64,000 bases of DNA. It comes from Clavibacter capsici. GTDB taxonomy: Bacteria; Actinomycetota; Actinomycetes; Actinomycetales; Microbacteriaceae. Shown here piece by piece: positions 42,047-50,962 of the stretch. The notes beneath the pieces are model-generated. The model did no database searches and was not told the origin of the DNA. It was given only the letters and a program-made list of their open reading frames with translations. A program made the position numbers and the translations under genes. How positions within the stretch are numbered: position 1 is the stretch's first letter; each line of letters opens with the position of its first letter. The stretch covers positions 1,364,001-1,428,000 of the forward strand of contig NZ_CP012573.1 in the NCBI RefSeq assembly GCF_001280205.1, in the 5' to 3' direction.

Positions 42047-42492
42047 TCAGCCGCGGCTGCGCTCGGCGTACTCCAGCCGCACGTCGTCGGGACCGGCGGC
42101 GACGAGGTGCCCGTCGTGCACCTCGAGCGACGACACCCGCGCGAGGTCCTGGAGGTAGCGCGCCTCGAGGCCGCCGTCCTCGCAGGGCAGGGTGCCGGGG
42201 ACGACCGCGCGGAGCATCCCCTCGCCGGCGTCGCCGATGGGTCCGCGGTAGTCGTTGCACGGGCCGCGTCCGCTGACGGCGCCGCCGCCGACGCGCATGG
42301 TGATGAGCGCGTCGCCCACGCCGAGGTCGCCGCCGGAGTCGGACGCCGCCACGAGGTGCCAGTTGCCGCGCACGTCGTGCACGGGCGCGCACCCCGCGAG
42401 GGCCGCGAGCGCCAGCGCGGCGACCGCCCGGCGCGCGCGACGCCGCCCGGTCCGGATCGGCGTCGGGCGGGGATCCGGGAGGCGGTGGGCAT
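42047..42492 (-). CDS. META-domain lipoprotein, frameshifted
   Basis: The domain frame reads a lipoprotein signal ending LALAALAGC, then GNWHLVAASDSGG, GRGPCNDYRGPIG and a C-terminal YLQDLARVSSLEVHDGHLV. This is the pattern of META/HslJ domains. In that frame no ATG, GTG or TTG precedes the lipobox before a stop. An ATG at 42492 with a TAGCGT element seven bases upstream is in another frame. Adding one base in the G run near 42440-42450 (coding strand CCGGGC) joins the two into a 148-residue lipoprotein with Cys35. Without that, only the mature domain from GTG 42382 is open. It is either a sequence error or a broken gene. Confidence 0.65.
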
Positions 42493-42499
42493 GGGGGTC

Positions 42500-42512
42500 A
42501 CGCTAATAGAAT
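42500..42512. promoter_or_regulatory. adjacent divergent -10 elements, META lipoprotein / gatC
   Basis: Minus-strand TAGCGT (42500-42505) serves ATG 42492, with a seven-base spacer. Plus-strand TAGAAT (42507-42512) serves gatC, with a leader carrying TTGGAG. Confidence 0.45.
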
Positions 42513-42548
42513 CTCCCGGTACCCCCGCACACAGTCCTTTGGAGACGC

Positions 42549-42917
42549 ATGTCCGACACCCGGCCCGAGCCCGCCGACGCGACCAGCGGGGACGTGACCC
42601 CCCAGGCGCCGACCCCCACGGAGCAGATCAGCCGGGAGCAGGTGCAGCACCTCGCCGGCCTCGCGCGCATCCGCCTGGACGACGAGGAGATCGACACGCT
42701 CACGGCCGAGCTCGGCCTGATCGTGGAGTCGGTCGCGAAGGTCACCGCGGTCGCGACGCCCGACGTCCCCGCCACGAGCCACCCCATCCCGCTGGTCAAC
42801 GTCTTCCGGCCCGACGTGCCGGGGGAGACCCTGACCACCGCGCAGGCCCTCGCCGGCGCGCCCGAGCACGACGGCAGCCGCTTCAAGGTGTCGGCCATCC
42901 TCGGCGAAGAGCAGTAG
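42549..42917 (+). CDS. gatC: Asp/Glu-tRNA amidotransferase subunit C
   Basis: Small subunit that stabilises GatA in the GatCAB complex, which converts misacylated Glu-tRNA(Gln) or Asp-tRNA(Asn) to the amide form. The 122-residue product has an unusual 25-residue Pro/Thr-rich head before the family core. The core reads [36 protein letters not shown], and [12 protein letters not shown] follows. TTGGAG precedes the ATG. gatA starts eight bases after the stop. Confidence 0.95.
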   Translation: MSDTRPEPADATSGDVTPQAPTPTEQISREQVQHLAGLARIRLDDEEIDTLTAELGLIVESVAKVTAVATPDVPATSHPIPLVNVFRPDVPGETLTTAQALAGAPEHDGSRFKVSAILGEEQ

Positions 42918-42924
42918 GAGCACC

Positions 42925-44472
42925 ATGACCGACGACCTCACGCGCCTCAGCGCCTCCGCCCTCGCCGACCGCCTCGCCGCGGGCGACGTGTCGAGCGTCG
43001 ACGCCGTGCGCGCGCACCTCGACCGCATCGACCACGTCGACGGCGACGTCCACGCGTTCCTCCACGTCTCCGGGGAACGGGCGCTCGGGCGCGCCGCCGA
43101 GATCGACGCCCAGCGCGCCGACGGCGCCGACCTCGGCCCGCTCGCGGGCGTGCCCATCGCCATCAAGGACGTGCTCTGCACCATCGACATGCCGTCCACC
43201 GCGGGCTCGCGCATGCTCGAGGGCTGGACCCCGCCCTACGACGCCACCGTCGTGCAGCGACTCCGCGCCGCGGGCCTGGTGCCGCTCGGCAAGACCAACA
43301 TGGACGAGTTCGCGATGGGCTCCTCCACCGAGCACTCCGCCTTCGGCGCCACGCACAACCCGTGGGACCTCGACCGCATCCCCGGCGGCTCGGGCGGCGG
43401 ATCCGCGGCCGCGGTCGCCGCGTTCGAGGCGCCCGTCGCGCTCGGCTCCGACACCGGCGGATCCATCCGCCAGCCCGCGGCCGTCACCGGCTCGGTCGGC
43501 GTCAAGCCCACCTACGGCGGCGTGAGCCGCTACGGCGCCATCGCGCTCGCCTCCAGCCTCGACCAGGTCGGCCCCGTCTCCCGCACGGTGCTCGACTCGG
43601 CGCTCGTGCACGACGTCATCGGCGGGCACGACCCGCGCGACTCCACGTCGCTCACCGACGCGTGGCCGTCCTTCGCGGACGCCGCGCGGGCCGGGCAGCG
43701 CGAGGGATCGCTGAAGGGCGTCCGCGTCGGCGTCGTCAAGCAGCTCGACGGCGAGGGCTTCCAGGCCGGCGTCACGCAGCGCTTCCGCGAGGCGCTCGCG
43801 CTCCTCGCCGAGGCCGGCGCCGAGATCGTGGAGGTGAGCGCGCCGAACTTCGAGCACGCCATCGCCGCGTACTACCTGATCCTCCCCGCGGAGGCGTCGA
43901 GCAACCTCGCCAAGTTCGACTCGGTGCGCTTCGGCCTCCGGGTCAACCCGCCCGGCGGCGGCACCGTCGAGGACGTCATGGCCGCGACCCGCGAGGCCGG
44001 CTTCGGCCCCGAGGTCAAGCGCCGCATCATCCTCGGCACCTACGCCCTGAGCGCCGGCTACTACGACGCGTACTACGGCAGCGCGCAGAAGGTGCGCACG
44101 CTGATCCAGCGCGACTTCGACGCCGCGTTCCAGCAGGTCGACGTGCTCGTCACGCCGAGCGCGCCCACCACGGCGTTCAAGCTCGGCGAGAAGCTCGACG
44201 ACCCGCTGGCCATGTACCTCAACGACCTGACGACGATCCCCGCGAACCTCGCGGGCGTGCCCGGCATCGGCCTCCCCATCGGGCTCGCGCCCGAGGACGG
44301 CCTGCCCGTCGGGATCCAGTTCATGGCGCCCGCCCGCGAGGACGCGCGCCTCTACACGGTCGGCGCCGCGCTCGAGGGCATCCTCGAGCGGCAGTGGGGC
44401 GGGCCGCTGCTCGCCCAGGCACCCGAGCTCGCGCGCGCCGCGACGCGCACCACGGACGGAGACACGCACTGA
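42925..44472 (+). CDS. gatA: Asp/Glu-tRNA amidotransferase subunit A
   Basis: Glutaminase subunit of GatCAB, an amidase-signature enzyme. The 515-residue product shows the Ser-cisSer-Lys triad: lysine in [11 protein letters not shown], the Gly/Ser-rich [13 protein letters not shown] loop and the nucleophile serine in [18 protein letters not shown]. The [15 protein letters not shown] block is also typical. AGGAG precedes the ATG. The stop overlaps the gatB start (TGATG). Confidence 0.97.
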   Translation: MTDDLTRLSASALADRLAAGDVSSVDAVRAHLDRIDHVDGDVHAFLHVSGERALGRAAEIDAQRADGADLGPLAGVPIAIKDVLCTIDMPSTAGSRMLEGWTPPYDATVVQRLRAAGLVPLGKTNMDEFAMGSSTEHSAFGATHNPWDLDRIPGGSGGGSAAAVAAFEAPVALGSDTGGSIRQPAAVTGSVGVKPTYGGVSRYGAIALASSLDQVGPVSRTVLDSALVHDVIGGHDPRDSTSLTDAWPSFADAARAGQREGSLKGVRVGVVKQLDGEGFQAGVTQRFREALALLAEAGAEIVEVSAPNFEHAIAAYYLILPAEASSNLAKFDSVRFGLRVNPPGGGTVEDVMAATREAGFGPEVKRRIILGTYALSAGYYDAYYGSAQKVRTLIQRDFDAAFQQVDVLVTPSAPTTAFKLGEKLDDPLAMYLNDLTTIPANLAGVPGIGLPIGLAPEDGLPVGIQFMAPAREDARLYTVGAALEGILERQWGGPLLAQAPELARAATRTTDGDTH

Positions 44473-45974
44473 TGGCCAAGGCAGAGCTGATGGACTACGA
44501 CAAGGCCATCGAGATGTTCGAGCCCGTGCTCGGGTTCGAGGTGCACGTGGAGCTGAACACGCGCACGAAGATGTTCTCCGACGCCCCGAACTTCTTCGGC
44601 GGCGAGCCGAACACCAACATCACGCCGGTGGACCTCGGCCTCCCGGGCTCGCTGCCCGTGGTGAACGAGCAGGCCGTGCGCTACTCGATCAGCCTGGGCC
44701 TCGCGCTCGGCTGCTCGATCGCGGAGAGCTCGCGCTTCGCCCGGAAGAACTACTTCTACCCGGACCTCGCGAAGAACTACCAGATCAGCCAGTTCGACGA
44801 GCCCATCGCGTACCGCGGCTCCGTCGAGGTGGAGATGCCCGACGGCCGCATCGTGACGGTGCCCATCGAGCGCGCGCACATGGAGGAGGACGCCGGGAAG
44901 CTCACGCACGTGGGCGGCGCGACGGGCCGGATCCAGGGCGCCGACCACTCGCTGGTCGACTACAACCGCGCGGGCGTGCCGCTCGTGGAGATCGTCACGG
45001 ACATCATCTACGGCGCGGAAGCCGAGGCGCCCGAGCTCGCGAAGGCGTACGTGTCGACCATCCGCGACATCGTCGTGGCGCTCGGCATCTCCGACGCGAA
45101 GATGGAGCGCGGCAACCTCCGCTGCGACGCGAACATCTCGCTGAGCCCGCGCGGATCCGGCGAGCTCGGCACCCGCACGGAGACGAAGAACGTCAACTCG
45201 CTCCGCAGCGTCGAGCGCGCCATCCGCTACGAGATCCAGCGCCAGGCCGCGATCCTCGCCGCGGGCGGGACGATCACGCAGGAGACGCGGCACTGGCACG
45301 AGGACACCGGCCGCACGTCCGCCGGCCGCCCGAAGAGCGACGCCGACGACTACCGCTACTTCCCGGAGCCCGACCTTCTGCCCGTGCAGCCGAGCGCCGA
45401 GCTGATCGAGGAGCTGCGGGCGGCCCTCCCCGAGGCGCCCGCGATCCGCCGCCGCCGGCTCAAGGCCGAGTGGGGCTTCACCGACCTCGAGTTCCAGGAC
45501 GTCGTGAACTCCGGGCTCCTCACCGAGCTCGTCGACACGGTCGAGGCCGGGGCAGCGCCGCAGGCGGCGCGCAAGTGGTGGACGGGCGAGATCGCCCGCA
45601 TCGCGAACGCGCGCGGCGTGGACGCGGCGACGCTCATCACCGCCGAGCAGGTCGCGTCCGTCATCGAGCTGGTCGAGGCCGGCACGCTGACGAACCGCCT
45701 CGCGCGCGATGTGATCGAGGGCGTCATCGACGGCGAGGGCACGGCGCAGGAGGTCGTGGACGCCCGCGGCCTCGCGGTCGTGTCCGACGACGGACCGCTC
45801 ATCGCCGCCATCGACGAGGCGCTCCAGGCCCAGCCCGACGTGCTCGCGAAGATCCGCGACGGCAAGGTGCAGGCCGCCGGCGCCGTCATCGGCGCGGTGA
45901 TGAAGGCCATGCGCGGCCAGGCGGACGCGGCGCGCGTCCGCGAGCTCGTGCTGGAGCGCGCGCAGGCCTCGTGA
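44472..45974 (+). CDS. gatB: Asp/Glu-tRNA amidotransferase subunit B
   Basis: Kinase/amidotransferase subunit that activates the misacylated tRNA with ATP and binds the tRNA tail. The 500-residue product has [49 protein letters not shown] and [15 protein letters not shown]. It also has [24 protein letters not shown] and a YqeY-like C-terminal tail. ATG 44472 overlaps the gatA stop and its own stop overlaps the ABC-F start. Confidence 0.97.
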   Translation: MAKAELMDYDKAIEMFEPVLGFEVHVELNTRTKMFSDAPNFFGGEPNTNITPVDLGLPGSLPVVNEQAVRYSISLGLALGCSIAESSRFARKNYFYPDLAKNYQISQFDEPIAYRGSVEVEMPDGRIVTVPIERAHMEEDAGKLTHVGGATGRIQGADHSLVDYNRAGVPLVEIVTDIIYGAEAEAPELAKAYVSTIRDIVVALGISDAKMERGNLRCDANISLSPRGSGELGTRTETKNVNSLRSVERAIRYEIQRQAAILAAGGTITQETRHWHEDTGRTSAGRPKSDADDYRYFPEPDLLPVQPSAELIEELRAALPEAPAIRRRRLKAEWGFTDLEFQDVVNSGLLTELVDTVEAGAAPQAARKWWTGEIARIANARGVDAATLITAEQVASVIELVEAGTLTNRLARDVIEGVIDGEGTAQEVVDARGLAVVSDDGPLIAAIDEALQAQPDVLAKIRDGKVQAAGAVIGAVMKAMRGQADAARVRELVLERAQAS

Positions 45975-47608
45975 CCGCCACCCTCGTCGCCCGGGGCCTC
46001 GCCGGAGGCCACGGGCACCGCACGCTGTTCTCCGGGCTCGACCTCACGGTCGCGCCCGGGGACGTCGTGGGCCTCGTCGGCGCGAACGGCGCCGGCAAGA
46101 GCACGCTGCTGCGGCTCCTCGCCGGCGTCGACGCGCCGCAGGACGGCCGCGTGCTGCTCTCGCCCGCCGACGCGTTCATCGGCTGGCTGCCGCAGGAGCA
46201 CGAGCGGATCCCGGGCGAGACCGTCGCGGGCTACGTCGCCCGCCGCACGGGCTGCGCCGAGGCGTCCGCGGAGCTCGACCGCACGGCCGTCGCGCTCGGC
46301 GAGGGCCTGCCCGGCGCCGACGACGCGTACGGCACCGCGCTCGACCGCTGGATGGCGAGCGGCGCGGCCGACCTCGACGAGCGCCTGCCCGTGACGCTCG
46401 CGGAGCTCGGCCTCGACCTCGATCCGCAGCTCCCCACCGCGGGGCTCTCGGGCGGACAGGCGGCCCGCGTGGCCCTCGCCGCGCTCCTCCTCAGCCGCTT
46501 CGACGTCGTGCTCCTCGACGAGCCCACCAACGACCTCGACCTCGACGGCCTCGCGCGCCTCGAGTCCTTCGTGCGCGGCCTCCGCGGCGGCGTCGTGCTC
46601 GTCTCGCACGACCGCGAGTTCCTCGCCCGCTGCGTCACCACCGTCGTCGAGCTCGACCTCGCCCAGGACAGCGTCCGCGTCTACGAGGGCGGCTACGACG
46701 CGTTCCTCGAGGAGCGCCAGGTCGCGCGCCGCCACGCGCGCGAGGCCTACGAGCAGTACGCCGACACCAAGGCCGACCTCGTCTCCCGCGCTCGCACGCA
46801 GCGCGAGTGGTCGTCGCAGGGGGTGCGCAACGCGATGCGCAAGGCGCCCGACAACGACAAGATCCGCCGGAAGGCGTCGGCCGAGTCCAGCGAGAAGCAG
46901 GGGCAGAAGGTCCGCCAGATGGAGAGCCGCATCGCCCGCCTCGAGGAGGTCGAGGAGCCGCGCAAGGAGTGGGAGCTCGCCTTCACCATCGGGCAGGCGC
47001 CGCGCTCCAGCGCCGTGGTCGCGACGCTGCGGGAGGCGACCGTCACGCGCGGCGGCTTCACGCTCGGCCCCGTCTCCCTCCAGGTCGACGGCGGCGATCG
47101 CATCGGGATCACCGGCCCGAACGGCGCCGGCAAGTCGACGCTCCTCGGACTGATCCTCGGCCGCATCCCGCCCGACGCCGGTGACGCCTCACCCGGCCGC
47201 AGCGTGCAGGTGGGCGAGATCGACCAGGCGCGCGCGTCGCTCCGCGGCGAGCTGCCGCTCGCGGAGTCCTTCGCGGAGCAGGTGCCGGACATGTCGCCCG
47301 CGGAGGTCCGCACGCTCCTCGCGAAGTTCGGCCTGCGCGCCGACCACGTCACGCGGCACGTCGACGGCCTCTCGCCCGGGGAGCGCACGCGTGCCGGGCT
47401 CGCGCTGCTGCAGGCGCGCGGGGTCAACCTGCTCGTGCTCGACGAGCCGACGAACCACCTCGACCTGCCCGCCATCGAGCAGCTCGAGCAGGCGCTCGAC
47501 TCCTACGACGGCACCCTGCTCCTCGTCACGCACGACCGGCGGATGCTCGACGCCGTGCGGCTCGACCGGCACTGGCACGTGGACCAGGGCGTCGTCACCG
47601 AGTCCTGA
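45971..47608 (+). CDS. ABC-F family ATPase
   Basis: A 545-residue soluble protein with two ABC nucleotide-binding domains and no membrane segments, so an ABC-F ribosome-associated ATPase rather than a transporter. Domain 1 has GANGAGKST, signature LSGGQ and [14 protein letters not shown]. Domain 2 has GPNGAGKST, a degenerate signature LSPGERTR and [18 protein letters not shown] charged linker (about residues 240-320) joins them. Members release stalled ribosomes or protect against antibiotics; which applies is not visible. GTG 45971 overlaps the gatB stop, an unusual coupling to tRNA amidation. Confidence 0.93.
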   Translation: MTATLVARGLAGGHGHRTLFSGLDLTVAPGDVVGLVGANGAGKSTLLRLLAGVDAPQDGRVLLSPADAFIGWLPQEHERIPGETVAGYVARRTGCAEASAELDRTAVALGEGLPGADDAYGTALDRWMASGAADLDERLPVTLAELGLDLDPQLPTAGLSGGQAARVALAALLLSRFDVVLLDEPTNDLDLDGLARLESFVRGLRGGVVLVSHDREFLARCVTTVVELDLAQDSVRVYEGGYDAFLEERQVARRHAREAYEQYADTKADLVSRARTQREWSSQGVRNAMRKAPDNDKIRRKASAESSEKQGQKVRQMESRIARLEEVEEPRKEWELAFTIGQAPRSSAVVATLREATVTRGGFTLGPVSLQVDGGDRIGITGPNGAGKSTLLGLILGRIPPDAGDASPGRSVQVGEIDQARASLRGELPLAESFAEQVPDMSPAEVRTLLAKFGLRADHVTRHVDGLSPGERTRAGLALLQARGVNLLVLDEPTNHLDLPAIEQLEQALDSYDGTLLLVTHDRRMLDAVRLDRHWHVDQGVVTES

Positions 47609-47635
47609 CCGCGGAGCCCGGCCCGGCCTCGCCGC

Positions 47636-49282
47636 CTACTGGTAGGTGACGAGGTCCGGCACGGGGGAGACGTCGCGCATGGTCTGCTCGGGCGTGAGCA
47701 TCGGCGCGTCCTCGTCGATGAAGTTCTTCCAGCCCCACGCGAGGCCCGCGGGCGCGTCGGCGTGCAGCGCCCGCCAGGTGGCCTGCTTGTCGGGCTGGCC
47801 GCCCTGCCCGTCGGCGTGCACGAGCATCGCGAGCTCGGGGTGCGACATGTCGAGGGACGCGCGGTCCTGGATCATGCTCAGCCGGAACTGGTGCAGCACC
47901 AGCATCTTCTGCGGGAGTCCGCGGTCGCGCACGACGCCGGCGAGCCAGTCGGTCGTCGCGTCCACCTCGGCGGCGGACACGCTGCCGATCTGCTTCAGCG
48001 GCACCTGGTCCGGGCCGAGCCGCCACTCGGGGTCGAGCGCGAGGCCCACGCCCGGCTGGGCGAGCACGGACTCGTAGCGCTTCGCCTGCGTGAGGAAGTC
48101 GGTGCGGCCGGGCTGGAGGTCGATGACGACGTAGACGCCGGCGTCGCGGGCCGCGTCGATCCACGGCTGCAGCGTCTCGACGGGCACCTCGGAGGAGTAG
48201 TCGCCGTCGGGACCTGCCGAGCCCGCGGCGACCGTCGCGATGAGCTCGAACATGGGGATCACGGGCTCGTCGGAGAACGGCTGGTACTCGGCGGCCTGCG
48301 CCTTCGCGCGCGCGACGGCCTCCGTGGGGCCCTGCTCGCCGAGCACGCCGAGCGCGCCCGTGCCGGCCGCGCCGTACAGGGCGACGTAGCGCTTGCCCGG
48401 CAGGACGAGCTGGCCGCCGCCCGGGAGCTGGTCGCCCGTGGCGGCGGTGCGGATCCGGCCCTCGAGGGTCGGGTCGTCGGCGTACGCGGTGCCGACGGCG
48501 ATGGTGCTGGTCGCGCCCGCCTCGTGCAGCGCGGCGACGGCGTCGGCGGAGGCGCGCGGATCCGGGTTCGCCTCGGGCACGACCGTGACGCCCACGCCGG
48601 CAGCGCGCGCCGTGGCGACCGCCGCGAGGGACGACCCCGCGTCGGTGGCGAGCGCGTGCGCACCGGGGACGGCGGCGGCGGGCGCGGTGGACGGCAGCGC
48701 GTCGTCCGAGGACCCGGCGGACGGCGTGGGGCTCGCGCCGGCGTCGGGCGCCGCGAGGCCGGCGACGCGCGCCACGGCGGCGGCGGGATCCGCGTCCGCG
48801 GCGTCCGCCACGTCCGCGCCCGTCACGCGCGCCACGTCGGCGGCGTGGTCGGCGCGGACCACCGTCGTCGCGTCGGGGAGGCCGGAGGTCGCGTCCTCCG
48901 CGAGATCGCCCACCGCCAGCACGCCCGAGGAGCCCAGGCGCTCGATCTCGGGCTGCGCCCCGGAGCCCGCGACGATGAGGGGCGCGCCGAGCGCGACGGC
49001 CGCCTCGGCGCCGAGCTCCTGCGCCGCGACGTCGCCCGACGGCGCCAGGACCGCGACGGGGGAGGAGCGGAAGAGGCTGCCGCTCATCGCGACGGACGCG
49101 CCCGAGTCGTCGGCGTCGCCCACCACGGTGAGCGGCGCGTCCGGCGCGGCGGTCACGGGCCGCAGCACCTCGGGAGCGGGATCCTCGGCGGTGCACGCGC
49201 CGAGCCCGACGACCACGCCGGCGGCGGCGATCAGGGCGACGGAGGCGCGGAGGGACCGGGGGAGGCGGAGCGGGGAGGACAC
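47636..49282 (-). CDS. surface lipoprotein with cell-wall-binding-repeat-like half
   Basis: A 548-residue lipoprotein with signal VALIAAAGVVVGLGAC (Cys30). Residues about 45-310 have patterns like cell-wall-binding repeat 2 (AVALGAPLIVAGS, VLAVGDLAE), interrupted by an Asp/Ala/Pro/Ser linker. The C-terminal half looks like a (beta/alpha)-barrel: WIDAARDAGVYVVIDLQPGR, YESVLAQPGVGLALDPEW, KMLVLHQFRLSMI, and GLAWGWKNFIDED. No catalytic pair can be assigned. A TACCGT element lies six bases before GTG 49282. It may bind or process wall polymers; this is inference. Confidence 0.72.
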   Translation of the reverse strand: MSSPLRLPRSLRASVALIAAAGVVVGLGACTAEDPAPEVLRPVTAAPDAPLTVVGDADDSGASVAMSGSLFRSSPVAVLAPSGDVAAQELGAEAAVALGAPLIVAGSGAQPEIERLGSSGVLAVGDLAEDATSGLPDATTVVRADHAADVARVTGADVADAADADPAAAVARVAGLAAPDAGASPTPSAGSSDDALPSTAPAAAVPGAHALATDAGSSLAAVATARAAGVGVTVVPEANPDPRASADAVAALHEAGATSTIAVGTAYADDPTLEGRIRTAATGDQLPGGGQLVLPGKRYVALYGAAGTGALGVLGEQGPTEAVARAKAQAAEYQPFSDEPVIPMFELIATVAAGSAGPDGDYSSEVPVETLQPWIDAARDAGVYVVIDLQPGRTDFLTQAKRYESVLAQPGVGLALDPEWRLGPDQVPLKQIGSVSAAEVDATTDWLAGVVRDRGLPQKMLVLHQFRLSMIQDRASLDMSHPELAMLVHADGQGGQPDKQATWRALHADAPAGLAWGWKNFIDEDAPMLTPEQTMRDVSPVPDLVTYQ

Positions 49283-49288
49283 CGGACC

Positions 49289-49294
49289 ACGGTA
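49289..49294 (-). promoter_or_regulatory. -10 element of the surface lipoprotein gene
   Basis: TACCGT on the minus strand, six bases, then GTG 49282. Confidence 0.5.
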
Positions 49295-49442
49295 CGGGAC
49301 CTCGGCGGACGGCGGGCGGATCGGACGACGACGGCGGGACGCCCGGGCGTGGCGCCGGCGGACGTCATCCGGGTCCCCGCCGCCGGCGATGACCCGGCCA
49401 TCCGCGCCGCGACGGGGTCCGGGCGCGCGGCGACCGGCCGGG

Positions 49443-49448
49443 TACCGT
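49443..49448 (+). promoter_or_regulatory. -10 element of the DedA gene
   Basis: TACCGT, six bases, then GTG 49455. Confidence 0.5.
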
Positions 49449-49454
49449 GGTCGG

Positions 49455-50168
49455 GTGACCGCCCTGATGCCGCCGACCCTCCTGCCGACGACGACGATCG
49501 CCGGCGTCCGCCCCGCCGCGACGGGCGAGGACCCGCTCCAGGGCCTCGACGGTCTCGTGGGCGCCGCCGCGCGCGTGATCGAGGCGCTCGGCGAGGCGGG
49601 CGTCGGCGCGATGACCTTCATCGAGACGGTCTTCCCGCCCATCCCCAGCGAGGTCGTGCTCCCGCTCGCGGGCTTCGTCGCGGCCACCGGGCGCATGAAC
49701 CTGGTCCTCGTCATCGTCGCGAGCACGCTCGGCGCCTACCTCGGCGCCCTGCTGCTCTACTGGCTCGGCCGGAAGGCGGGGGAGGAGCGGACCATCCGCG
49801 TGCTCTCCAAGCTCCCGCTCGTGGAGCGCCACGACTTCGAGGTGGCCGCCTCATGGTTCCACCGGCACGGCCGCTCGGCGGTGTTCTTCGGGCGGCTCGT
49901 GCCCGGCGTCCGCAGCCTCATCTCGCTCCCCGCGGGCGCGGCGGGCATGCACCTCGGCACCTTCAGCTTCTACACGATCGCCGGCAGCGGGCTCTGGAAC
50001 GGCGCCCTCATCGGGCTCGGCGCCGCGCTCGGCAGCCAGTACGAGCTCATCGACCGGTACGCGCAGTACCTCGACTACGCCGTGTACGCGGTGCTCGGGA
50101 TCCTGCTGCTCCTGCTGGTGGGGCGCGCGGTGCGCCGCCGCCTCGCGCAGCGCCGCGCGGACCGCTGA
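49455..50168 (+). CDS. DedA family membrane protein
   Basis: A 237-residue integral membrane protein of the DedA/SNARE-associated (VTT) family; members flip or transport lipid carriers. Typical sequence is TFIETVFPPIPSEVVLPLAGFVAATG, then GAYLGALLLYWLGRKAGEE, WFHRHGRSAVFFGRLVPGVRSLISLPAGAAGM and the final helix VLGILLLLLVG with a basic tail. The N-terminal 40 residues are not conserved; ATG 49467 is a nearby alternative start. It does not share a transcript with the divergent lipoprotein gene. Confidence 0.9.
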   Translation: MTALMPPTLLPTTTIAGVRPAATGEDPLQGLDGLVGAAARVIEALGEAGVGAMTFIETVFPPIPSEVVLPLAGFVAATGRMNLVLVIVASTLGAYLGALLLYWLGRKAGEERTIRVLSKLPLVERHDFEVAASWFHRHGRSAVFFGRLVPGVRSLISLPAGAAGMHLGTFSFYTIAGSGLWNGALIGLGAALGSQYELIDRYAQYLDYAVYAVLGILLLLLVGRAVRRRLAQRRADR

Positions 50169-50291
50169 GGCCCGCGCCCGGGTGATGCGCACGCGCCTCC
50201 CACGGCTCTCCCTGCCGCGCCGGATAGCGTGACGCGCGGCCGATGCGGTCGGCGACCCGCGCCGATCCGGCCCTCTGCGAGAGGCACCACC

Positions 50292-50951
50292 ATGGGATTC
50301 CTGGACAGGCTCCTGGGCCGCGACGAGCAGCCCGACGACCGGCGCGGATCCGCGTCCGCCCCGCGGGAGCGCAGCGCCGACGAGGTCGCGGTGGAGCGCT
50401 ACCGCTACCTCCTCCGTACGGCGCCGCCGGAGAGGATCGAGGAGGTGCACGTCGAGGCCTTCCAGAAGCTCACCCCGGAGCAGCGCGAGATCCTCTTCCG
50501 ACAGCTGAGCGCGGACGCCGCCGAGGGCGACGCGCCCGTCGACGACCGTCCGGAGTCGCTCGCCCGCTCGGCCACCCGGTCCGAGATGCGGGCGCCCGGC
50601 ACGCTCGAGCGCACCCTCGGCCCGCGCGGCGGGCTGGCCGGCGGCGGGGGCGGCATGGGCATGGGCGGCATGATCGCCGGATCCATGCTCGGCACCATCG
50701 CGGGCGTGGTGGTCGGCTCGGCCATCGCGCAGGCGCTGATCCCCGACGCGGTCGGCCAGGACCAGGCGGGCGACGCGGGTGCGGACGCCGGGACCGACGG
50801 CGGTGACGCGGGCGCCGACGCCGGCGCGACCGACGCCGGGGCCGCGGACGCGAACGCCGGCGACCTCGGTGCGGGCGACTTCGGTGCGGGCGACTTCGGC
50901 GGCGGCGCGGACCTCGGCGGCGGCGACTTCGGCGGCGGCGACTTCTTCTGA
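50292..50951 (+). CDS. Gly/Asp-repeat hypothetical protein
   Basis: A 219-residue protein I do not assign to a function. The N-terminal 100 residues are charged and helical (VERYRYLLRTAPPERIEEVHVEAFQKLTPEQREILFRQL). A Gly/Met-rich stretch and one hydrophobic segment (about residues 128-155) follow. An Asp/Ala/Gly tail ends in short GDFGGG-type repeats and a double Phe. The tail suggests a surface or aggregation-prone region. A TAGCGT element near 50225 would start the transcript. Its stop is 11 bases from the convergent ligase gene. Confidence 0.65.
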   Translation: MGFLDRLLGRDEQPDDRRGSASAPRERSADEVAVERYRYLLRTAPPERIEEVHVEAFQKLTPEQREILFRQLSADAAEGDAPVDDRPESLARSATRSEMRAPGTLERTLGPRGGLAGGGGGMGMGGMIAGSMLGTIAGVVVGSAIAQALIPDAVGQDQAGDAGADAGTDGGDAGADAGATDAGAADANAGDLGAGDFGAGDFGGGADLGGGDFGGGDFF

Positions 50952-50962
50952 GCCGGGGCGGG

